A DNA stretch of 24,770 nucleotides, from contig QALW01000026.1 of assembly GCA_003150515.1 (NCBI GenBank), forward strand, positions 1 through 24,770, in the 5' to 3' direction. Origin of the DNA: Selenomonadales bacterium (GTDB lineage: Bacteria; Bacillota; Clostridia; Christensenellales; QALW01). The notes under the pieces are model-generated. The model did not search any database. It was given only the letters and a program-made list of their open reading frames with translations, and had not been told where the DNA came from. Below, piece after piece: positions 16,038 to 22,172 of this stretch (its first letter is position 1; each line of letters starts with the position of its first letter). The translations under genes were made by a program, and so were the position numbers.

Positions 16038-16059
16038 AACGGCCGTTTAACGCTATAAT
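16031..16059 (+). promoter_or_regulatory. Sigma-A promoter of galT
   Basis: -35 TTGCTA (16031-16036), a 17-base spacer and a perfect -10 TATAAT (16054-16059). The transcript would start near 16066, giving a leader of about 125 bases before galT. Confidence 0.75.
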
Positions 16060-16189
16060 AATTATATCGCAGAATAATTCCGAACGCCCAGACAAACTCA
16101 GCGCAGGCGCAAAACCCCTTCTTATTGCAAAGCGCCGCAGCTAACTGAATCTGCAAAGAAAAACTGCAATCTATTTAACGGAGGCAACC

Positions 16190-17698
16190 ATGGCTGATAT
16201 TTACACCTGCATAGAAACCTGCGTGCAATACGCGCTGCAAAACGAACTTTGCATGCCTGAGGACGAGCACTACGTCCGAAACGGTCTGCTTGCGCTCTTC
16301 AAGCTGGACGCGCCCGAGCAGACCGCGGAAGTTAAAATTCCCCAAAGCATTTCCGAGATATATGAGCATATGGCCAATTATGCGGCGGAGAACGGACTGC
16401 TGGAAATCAATACGCCCGTTTACAGAGAGATATTTGATAATCAGATCGGAGACAGAATGCTCATGCCTCCTTCCCAGGTTATATCTCTTTTCAACGAATA
16501 TTATAAAAAACTGGGGCCTGAAGCGGCAACCGACTGGTTTTACGCTCTCTGCCGGCACAGCAATTATATCCGCACGGCCGAAATAGCCCGCAATATAGTA
16601 TATAAAGCCCCCTGCCAATACGGCGAAGCGGAAATTACAATTAATCTAACCAAGCCGGAGAAAGATCCGCAGGAAATCGCGCGTCAGGCGGCGGCTAAGC
16701 AGCTTGAATATCCCAAATGCCAGTTGTGCATTGAAAACGTAGGCTACGCGGGACGGATTAATCATCCTCCCCGCCGGCTTCTGCGCGCCATACCCATAAC
16801 TCTCAATAACGAAGATTGGTATTTCCAGTATAGCCCGTATGTATATTTTAACGAACACTGCATAGCATTTTCAAAAAAACATACTCCTATGGAAATAAGC
16901 CGCGCAACATACGAACGCCTCCTGGATTTTCTGGATCTGTTTCCTCATTATTTTATCGGCTCAAACGCAGGCTTGCCTATAGCGGGAGGCTCTATTCTCT
17001 CTCATCTGCATTTTCAGGGAGGACGCTATCAGCTCCCTATGATGAAAGCGGAAAACCTCCGAACATTTAATTCCATAGACGAAAGAGTATCCCTCAGCCA
17101 ATTAAAATGGCCTATGCCCGCGCTGCGCCTTAAGGGCAAGAACAGAGACGCAATAATCTCATACGCTGAAAAAATAACTCTGGCCTGGGAAGATTATTCG
17201 GAGCCTTCTCTGGGAATTCTGGCAAAAACGGACGCGCCGCATAATACGATTACCCCCATAGCCCGCCTTGACGGCAGCGGAAATTATATTCTGGACCTCG
17301 TGCCCCGCAACAACCGCACGGACGAACAATTCCCCCTTGGAATTTTTCATCCCCATCCCTGCCGGCATCATATAAAACGTGAAAATATCGGACTTATAGA
17401 AGTTATGGGGCTGTTTATCCTGCCCGGCCGCCTTAAAGGGGAGCTTGCCGAGCTGGCAAAATATATGCGCGGAGAGCCATACGACGGCAATCAAGCGGAC
17501 AAGCATATCCCCTGGGCTCAAACCTTTAAAGACGGATATAAAAACAGCCCTCCGGGAGAAGCCGAAGCGCGCATACGCCGCGAGCTGGCTCAATTATGCA
17601 TGCAGCTCCTGTCGGACGCCGCAGTATATAAAGACACCCCTCAGGGACATGCCGGACTGGAAAAATTTCTGTTTTCCTGCGAACTGGCAAATAAATAG
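16190..17698 (+). CDS. galT: UDP-glucose--hexose-1-phosphate uridylyltransferase
   Basis: Exchanges the uridylyl group between UDP-glucose and galactose 1-phosphate, the second Leloir step. The 502-residue length and motif order fit the Firmicutes GalT type, which is longer than the E. coli enzyme. The central segment AGLPIAGGSILSHLHFQGG carries the catalytic His-x-His pair (HLH; HDH is my recollection of the usual form). The downstream N-A-P-H-N-T-type region appears as TDAPHNTITPIAR, followed by FHPHPCRHHIKREN. GGAGG lies six bases before the ATG. It opens a plus-strand unit with two membrane-protein genes. galE is absent from the window, so epimerisation must be encoded elsewhere. Confidence 0.95.
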   Translation: MADIYTCIETCVQYALQNELCMPEDEHYVRNGLLALFKLDAPEQTAEVKIPQSISEIYEHMANYAAENGLLEINTPVYREIFDNQIGDRMLMPPSQVISLFNEYYKKLGPEAATDWFYALCRHSNYIRTAEIARNIVYKAPCQYGEAEITINLTKPEKDPQEIARQAAAKQLEYPKCQLCIENVGYAGRINHPPRRLLRAIPITLNNEDWYFQYSPYVYFNEHCIAFSKKHTPMEISRATYERLLDFLDLFPHYFIGSNAGLPIAGGSILSHLHFQGGRYQLPMMKAENLRTFNSIDERVSLSQLKWPMPALRLKGKNRDAIISYAEKITLAWEDYSEPSLGILAKTDAPHNTITPIARLDGSGNYILDLVPRNNRTDEQFPLGIFHPHPCRHHIKRENIGLIEVMGLFILPGRLKGELAELAKYMRGEPYDGNQADKHIPWAQTFKDGYKNSPPGEAEARIRRELAQLCMQLLSDAAVYKDTPQGHAGLEKFLFSCELANK

Positions 17699-17710
17699 AA
17701 AGAGGAGCTT

Positions 17711-18433
17711 ATGAAAGTTTTATTCAGCCTTTTTCCCGGCCGGGAAAAAATTCTAATCATTTTATGCGCGGCAGGAGCCGCCGCTTGCGCCGTATTAAGC
17801 TGCCTGTTTTTGGAGCCAAGTTATCGAGGCGCATATTGTATTTCAGCAGCGTTCATTATAATACTGCTGGCGTTTATAGGAGCTTTAGGCGTTAAACGCG
17901 TAAGACTGGAACGCGAATTGGCCGATAAGCGCAAGCTGCTGGGCTGGAAAGCGCAGAACGAGCAGCCGGCCAAAGACGCGCTTTACGGCTACGCATTAAA
18001 TATGCATCTGTTAAAGCAAAGCCTAATAGGCCTAACTGCAATTATACTGATTATAATATTTGCCTTTCTTTCAGATTCCATGGGCATATTAACAGTTATG
18101 GGGCTTTATCTGGCCATAAGCGCCGTTATTAATACTATACAGCGGGAACGCGCAAAGCTTTTTCCTCCCAACGAATTTGCTTTCTGCGACCATGAGCTTA
18201 TACATCTGGGGACATGCGTGAATATAAACGGAGTAACCTCCGGCATATACGACGTAATGCTGGAAGAAAAAACGCAAACGCTGCAAACCAGCCTTTTTAT
18301 AGGCCGCAAAACCTTTACTTTAATAACAGACGTTCCGGACGGCTGCCTGCAAAGCGCAAAAACGTTCATGGAGGAATTGCAGCGGCATTTTGAAAAAATC
18401 AAACGGGAAGAGGAGGGCACGAGCCATGAATGA
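17711..18433 (+). CDS. Four-helix membrane protein, first of a pair
   Basis: A 240-residue protein with predicted membrane segments at about 14-34, 41-61, 104-121 and 124-142. A charged loop follows helix 2 (VKRVRLERELADKRK), and a soluble C-terminal domain of about 90 residues follows helix 4. That domain is strand-rich, ends in a helix (MEELQRHFEKIKREEE) and looks like YcxB- or PH-like domains, though this is inference. AGAGGAG lies five bases before the ATG. It starts 12 bases after galT and overlaps the next gene by eight bases, so the three are probably one operon. The function is unknown; a direct role in sugar transport is not indicated by any motif. Confidence 0.85.
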   Translation: MKVLFSLFPGREKILIILCAAGAAACAVLSCLFLEPSYRGAYCISAAFIIILLAFIGALGVKRVRLERELADKRKLLGWKAQNEQPAKDALYGYALNMHLLKQSLIGLTAIILIIIFAFLSDSMGILTVMGLYLAISAVINTIQRERAKLFPPNEFAFCDHELIHLGTCVNINGVTSGIYDVMLEEKTQTLQTSLFIGRKTFTLITDVPDGCLQSAKTFMEELQRHFEKIKREEEGTSHE

Positions 18434-19247
18434 AAAGCGTCTCTCGCATAAAGAGCTGATTAAGCAGGCGCGCAGGCTGTCCCTGCAAAAAAACATAAGC
18501 ATAGGCAAGGCTGTAAGCGGAGTGCTGCTGCTTATAGCCGCGGGCTTCACCGCATATATCTATTATCTTATCACCGATCATTATACCGATTCTCTTGCCA
18601 CAGCGTTCGGCTTCGGCATAGCCGCCGTGCTATTTACCATTGTTCTGCTGATTTACTATCTGCATAAGCAGGAAATTGCCGACCGGATGTATGAAAATAT
18701 AGTAGTAATATGGAAATATAATCCCAAAGAGCTCTATCGGTTCTGCAAATATACGGCTTTTAAAGAAAAACCAGTGAAATGCGTTCAGCTTTTAATTATT
18801 GCGGCGGGCGTATTTCTGCTCACGCTGGCGCTTATGCTAACAGAAGTTCAATTTATTATCCTGCTTGGCTTTACAATCAGCGCCCTGCTGCTTATATGCG
18901 CCGTTCTGGCTCATCCCTACATGCGTTATCATCTGCTTAAATTTAAAAATCTGTTTTACGGCGCGGCAAAAGATATAATTATTTCGCGTACCGGAATCTT
19001 TGCAGTTGGCCGCATACACAAGTTCGGCTATAACAGCGCGGTATTTTTAAGAGCTGAAGCTAAGGCTTTAGGCATGTACGACTGCATAGTATTCTACTAT
19101 CATCAGAAATACGGCTATCAAACTGTAACAAGGGAAGTATATATTCCCATTCCTCCCCAGGCAAGCAAGGAAGAAGTAACCGAGCTGCTGGAGCTTTTTA
19201 ATTCGCCCGATCTTTATATGCAGCAGAACGCCGAGCAGGAAAAATAA
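18426..19247 (+). CDS. Four-helix membrane protein, second of a pair
   Basis: A 273-residue protein with the same plan as its upstream neighbour: a basic N-terminus, membrane segments at about 27-49, 57-79, 118-138 and 142-162, then a soluble domain of strands and a final helix (PQASKEEVTELLELF). The shared layout suggests an old duplication and possibly a heteromer. ATG 18426 is preferred over the in-frame ATG at 18390 because GGAGG lies eight or nine bases before it. It overlaps the upstream gene in an ATGAATGA arrangement, implying coupled translation. Two stop codons in a row end the frame, and the trident element begins ten bases later. Function unknown. Confidence 0.85.
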   Translation: MNEKRLSHKELIKQARRLSLQKNISIGKAVSGVLLLIAAGFTAYIYYLITDHYTDSLATAFGFGIAAVLFTIVLLIYYLHKQEIADRMYENIVVIWKYNPKELYRFCKYTAFKEKPVKCVQLLIIAAGVFLLTLALMLTEVQFIILLGFTISALLLICAVLAHPYMRYHLLKFKNLFYGAAKDIIISRTGIFAVGRIHKFGYNSAVFLRAEAKALGMYDCIVFYYHQKYGYQTVTREVYIPIPPQASKEEVTELLELFNSPDLYMQQNAEQEK

Positions 19248-19259
19248 TAGGGCTTATTT

Positions 19260-19401
19260 TCTCAAACATGCCGAAGGCATATTAGGGGGGCGCGGGCGTT
19301 TGGCAGGCGCTTGCGCCTGCCTGAGCGGGCCTTAGGGCCCGCTCCGCGGCCAAAGGCCGCAAACGCCCGCGCCCCCCTAATATGCTTCGGCATGTTTGAG
19401 A
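19260..19401. repeat. Trident (cloverleaf-like) inverted-repeat element, copy 2
   Basis: Arms of 42 and 41 bases (19261-19302 and 19360-19400) are complementary except for one extra G in the left arm, and a T-A pair extends them. Inside are three hairpins: GCAGGCGC/GCGCCTGC (19303-19320, loop TT), GAGCGGGCC/GGCCCGCTC (19323-19344, loop TTAG) and GCGGCC/GGCCGC (19346-19360, loop AAA). The stretches 19295-19310 and 19355-19367 are identical to 152-167 and 213-225 in copy 1. The outer stem and middle hairpin differ from copy 1 but remain fully paired. It sits between convergent genes, about 12 bases after one stop and 28 bases from the other. No T run follows on either strand. Confidence 0.88.
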
Positions 19402-19429
19402 GCACGCATAAATTCCACCTTTTCAGCGT

Positions 19430-20251
19430 TTAAAACAATTCGTCCAATAATATATAATATCTAATTTTATCCCAATCGGGCGTTATATCCAACTCCTTAA
19501 AGAACAAATCTTCTTTAACTGCGCCTCTGTTTATTCCTCCGTAAGCGCCCGAATAATTGCTCTTCAAACTGCGCAGACATAAAGCTATATCCTGATAAAT
19601 ATCCGCCGCGCCGCTTTTGCCCAAATCAATAAATCCGTTTATATGCCCATCCTTAATAAAAATATTGGGCAGGCAATAATCTCCATGAGAGAAAACCATA
19701 TGTTCCTCCGGCATATTATCCATTAGCCATTGGAGCAGTTCTTCAGGGTTCTTAAATCCGCCAGGGCCGTATGTCCCTTCCTCAACATCTTCCGTATCGC
19801 ACAGGCCTTCTTCCACTCTGCGCCGGGCAAGACGCAATTTATTATCTAAATTATTCATATACGGACAAAAAGAAATATCTGTACTCCACAACATTTTCAG
19901 CCCGTCGGCAAGAGCTCTTAATAAAATTTCAGGCTTATTTAAACAGGTTTCCGAACAGGCCATCTCTCCTTCCAGCCTGCTCATCAATAAATAATTAAAT
20001 CCGCCGTTCCTTTCAAATTCAATAATTTCAGGAACTGGCAGCCTGCCGTAAAGCCATTTAAGCATACTCATTTCATTATCCGCCTCTTCGCTCTGTTTTT
20101 CAATCTTTAACACCATATTGTCAAAACAGAGCACGCTGGAGCCCGATTTGCCAATCTCATCCACGCGATATTTTTTATCAAATATATGTTTTTTAATGCT
20201 CGGAGGGATATTCCTCCCCTCGAATTCTCTCTTAAATGGCTGCATAATCAT
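19430..20251 (-). CDS. APH(3')-like aminoglycoside phosphotransferase family protein
   Basis: A 273-residue kinase-fold protein. Lys49 (VLKIEK) is the likely ATP lysine; the catalytic loop is HGDYCLPN (189-196), and the metal-binding Asp209 is in FIDLGKSG. The following ADIYQDIALCLRSL and the C-terminal YYILLDELF match the layout of APH(3') enzymes, which phosphorylate the 3'-hydroxyl of kanamycin-type drugs. Activity on drugs cannot be concluded; chromosomal homologues with other substrates exist. The start is ATG 20251 or 20245; neither has a strong ribosome site. The gene is visibly more AT-rich than its neighbours, stands alone, and is flanked by the trident element on one side and the tuf terminators on the other, so lateral acquisition is possible. 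Confidence 0.85.
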   Translation of the reverse strand: MIMQPFKREFEGRNIPPSIKKHIFDKKYRVDEIGKSGSSVLCFDNMVLKIEKQSEEADNEMSMLKWLYGRLPVPEIIEFERNGGFNYLLMSRLEGEMACSETCLNKPEILLRALADGLKMLWSTDISFCPYMNNLDNKLRLARRRVEEGLCDTEDVEEGTYGPGGFKNPEELLQWLMDNMPEEHMVFSHGDYCLPNIFIKDGHINGFIDLGKSGAADIYQDIALCLRSLKSNYSGAYGGINRGAVKEDLFFKELDITPDWDKIRYYILLDELF

Positions 20252-20358
20252 ATAGCTTTCATTATATTTTTCAATACATTTAGATTAACATTATTTTAGC
20301 CTATGGTCAAGAATAAATAATATTATATTTAAAGGCAGTTACGAGCATATATCCCCTT

Positions 20359-20377
20359 AAAAATCAGCCCGGCTGAT
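20359..20377 (-). terminator. Distal terminator downstream of tuf
   Basis: The stem ATCAGCC/GGCTGAT (20363-20377, one-base centre) is followed on the minus strand by TTTT. The stem, T run and following bases closely repeat the main tuf terminator at 20509-20543, suggesting duplication. Confidence 0.6.
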
Positions 20378-20383
20378 ATGAAT

Positions 20384-20409
20384 AAAAGGGAGCAAAGCTT
20401 GCTCCCTTT
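20384..20409 (-). terminator. Second terminator-like hairpin downstream of tuf
   Basis: The eleven-pair stem AAAGGGAGCAA/TTGCTCCCTTT (20385-20409, loop of three) is followed by TTTTATT on the minus strand, with the T run partly inside the stem. Confidence 0.65.
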
Positions 20410-20508
20410 AGGCCGCCGCAGGGCCGGGCCTCAGGCCCGCCCCCCGGCAAATCGCCTTAAACCCGCCCGGGCCGGCCCTGAAACCGCTTAGGCCATATCC
20501 CCTGTTAT
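20410..20508. other. GC-rich structured spacer downstream of tuf
   Basis: Arms CAGGGCCGG (20419-20427) and CCGGCCCTG (20472-20480) are complementary. An inner hairpin CGGGCC/GGCCCG (20425-20439) overlaps the left arm, so two folds compete. It is not clearly a member of the trident family. It lies between the main tuf terminator and two further hairpins, and I see no coding frame. The remaining 20252-20358 is AT-rich and may hold the promoter of the phosphotransferase gene, but no good boxes are seen. Confidence 0.45.
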
Positions 20509-20543
20509 AAAAATCAGCCGGCACCTTATCGTACCGGCTGATT
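20509..20543 (-). terminator. Intrinsic terminator of tuf
   Basis: The ten-pair stem AATCAGCCGG/CCGGCTGATT (20512-20543) is followed on the minus strand by TTTTT at the base of the stem and beyond. It starts about 20 bases after the tuf stop. Confidence 0.9.
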
Positions 20544-20563
20544 CTTTCATTTCTTTTACTTTA

Positions 20564-21775
20564 TTAACCGTTGATCTTGGTTACTACTCCAGAGCCTACC
20601 GTGCGTCCGCCTTCTCTTATTGCAAAACGCAGCCCTTCTTCTATCGCTATAGGGCTTATCAGCTCTATATCCATCCGGATATTATCTCCAGGCATTACCA
20701 TCTCTACTCCGTCCGGCAGCTTAACTACTCCCGTTACGTCCGTCGTTCTGAAATAAAACTGAGGACGATATCCATTTACAAACGGAGTATGACGGCCTCC
20801 CTCTTCCTTCTTCAATACATACACTTCGCTCGAAAATTTCGTGTGCGGATTGATCGTCCCTGGCTTCGCCAGCACCTGCCCGCGCTCAATCTCGTTCCTC
20901 TGAACGCCTCTCAGCAGCAAGCCTATGTTGTCTCCCGCATACGCTTCATCCAGCAGCTTCCGGAACATCTCTACTCCTGTTACTACTACCTGCCTCTTCT
21001 CCTCCGTCAGCCCTACTATCTCGACTGTATCCTGTACCTTTACCGTTCCGCGCTCTACTCTGCCCGTAGCCACTGTTCCGCGTCCCGTTATGGAGAATAT
21101 ATCCTCTACCGGCATCAAAAACGGCTTGTCTACCGCTCTTTCCGGCGTGGGTATGAATTCGTCTACCGCTTTCATCAGCTCTATGATGGACGCGCACCAT
21201 TCGTCCGCCGTTACGTCCGCTCCGCTGTTCGCCGCTTCCAGAGCCTTCAGCGCCGAGCCCTTGATTATCGGCACTTCATCCCCAGGGAACGAATACTCGC
21301 TCAGCATCTCTCTGATATCCATCTCTACCAGCTCAAGCAGCTCCTCGTCGTCCACCATGTCCGTCTTGTTCATATATACTACGATATAGGGCACTCCTAC
21401 CTGCCTCGCCAGCAGTATATGCTCCCTCGTCTGCGGCATTGGTCCGTCCGCCGCGCTTACTACCAGTATCGCTCCGTCCATCTGCGCCGCGCCTGTTATC
21501 ATGTTCTTTACATAGTCAGCGTGTCCCGGGCAGTCTACGTGCGCATAGTGCCTCGTATCCGTCTCATATTCTACATGAGCCGTATTTATCGTTATTCCTC
21601 TTTCCTTCTCTTCGGGCGCTTTATCTATCGCGTCATACGCCATCGCTTCCGCTTTGCCCATCTTTGCCAATACTGTCGTTATCGCCGCTGTCAACGTCGT
21701 CTTGCCATGGTCTACGTGTCCGATCGTTCCTATGTTTACATGCGGCTTGTTACGTTCAAATTTCGCTTTTGCCAT
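20564..21775 (-). CDS. tuf: Translation elongation factor Tu
   Basis: A GTPase that delivers aminoacyl-tRNA to the ribosome. The 403-residue protein has GHVDHGKT (19-26), the switch I region EERGIT-like EKERGITI, DCPGHADY (switch II), NKTD in place of the more common NKCD, and GSALKALE for the guanine contact. Domains 2 and 3 follow, with GRGTVATGRVERG and a normal C-terminus, GSGVVTKING. ATG 21775 (MAKAKFERNKPHVNIG) is chosen by family comparison; GGGAGG lies about ten bases upstream, and an ATG six codons earlier overlaps that site. The gene follows tRNA-Gly by 71 bases with no terminator between, so both are probably expressed from the strong promoter at 21935-21963. No other translation-factor or ribosomal genes are next to it. 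Confidence 0.98.
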   Translation of the reverse strand: MAKAKFERNKPHVNIGTIGHVDHGKTTLTAAITTVLAKMGKAEAMAYDAIDKAPEEKERGITINTAHVEYETDTRHYAHVDCPGHADYVKNMITGAAQMDGAILVVSAADGPMPQTREHILLARQVGVPYIVVYMNKTDMVDDEELLELVEMDIREMLSEYSFPGDEVPIIKGSALKALEAANSGADVTADEWCASIIELMKAVDEFIPTPERAVDKPFLMPVEDIFSITGRGTVATGRVERGTVKVQDTVEIVGLTEEKRQVVVTGVEMFRKLLDEAYAGDNIGLLLRGVQRNEIERGQVLAKPGTINPHTKFSSEVYVLKKEEGGRHTPFVNGYRPQFYFRTTDVTGVVKLPDGVEMVMPGDNIRMDIELISPIAIEEGLRFAIREGGRTVGSGVVTKING

Positions 21776-21846
21776 TTCTGTAAAACCTCCCATAAATCAT
21801 AAAAATCTATTGTACAGCGAGCGCTACCATCTAAGGGTATTCGCAT

Positions 21847-21920
21847 TGGAGCGGGTGATGGGAATCGAACCCACATAGCCGGCTTGGGAAGCCGGTGCTC
21901 TGCCACTGAGCTACACCCGC
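21847..21920 (-). tRNA. tRNA-Gly (anticodon CCC)
   Basis: A full cloverleaf: acceptor stem GCGGGTG/CACCCGC, D arm with GCTC/GAGC, anticodon stem CCGGC/GCCGG with loop TTCCCAA (anticodon CCC), T arm GTGGG/CCCAT with loop TTCGATT, U discriminator and an encoded CCA. The anticodon CCC reads GGG glycine codons, and the U discriminator fits bacterial tRNA-Gly. Confidence 0.97.
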
Positions 21921-21934
21921 ATAATCTGCCTATT

Positions 21935-21963
21935 ATTCTATAATACATAATTTCTTTTGTCAA
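21935..21963 (-). promoter_or_regulatory. Strong sigma-A promoter of tRNA-Gly and tuf
   Basis: On the minus strand a perfect -35 TTGACA (21958-21963), a 17-base spacer and -10 TAGAAT (21935-21940). The predicted start lies about eight bases before the tRNA. Confidence 0.85.
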
Positions 21964-22041
21964 CCCAATTGAAGCTTTTCCCAATAAATTTGCTGTATTC
22001 AGCGCAACAAAATTATAAGTTTTCTATTTCTCTAAAAGCTT

Positions 22042-22095
22042 AAAATTAAAAGGACGGCGTCACAGCCTATAAAAGCCTCTGTGTCAGCCGCCCTT
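22042..22095 (-). terminator. Intrinsic terminator of the beta-helix surface-protein gene
   Basis: An imperfect hairpin (22050-22095) pairs AAGGGCGGCTGACACAG with a partner differing by one mismatch and small bulges. On the minus strand it is followed by TTTTAATTTT. It lies about 80 bases after the stop at 22173. Confidence 0.75.
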
Positions 22096-22172
22096 ATTTA
22101 AACCCCCGAAACGCCCTTTATCCTTTATTATTTCAAAAAATTAAATAGAAGCTATAGCAATTTTATAAAGAT

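Noticed and set aside
20359..20543. CRISPR-like repeats
   Set aside because: Only two similar hairpins and no regular spacers; these are duplicated terminators. No CRISPR array or cas gene is seen in the window.
20789..21802. 337-residue plus-strand frame opposite tuf
   Set aside because: Shadow caused by biased codon use in tuf; Arg/Tyr-rich composition is not protein-like.
21654..21878. Small plus-strand protein ending in VMGIEPT
   Set aside because: A familiar artefact of reading the opposite strand of a tRNA gene.
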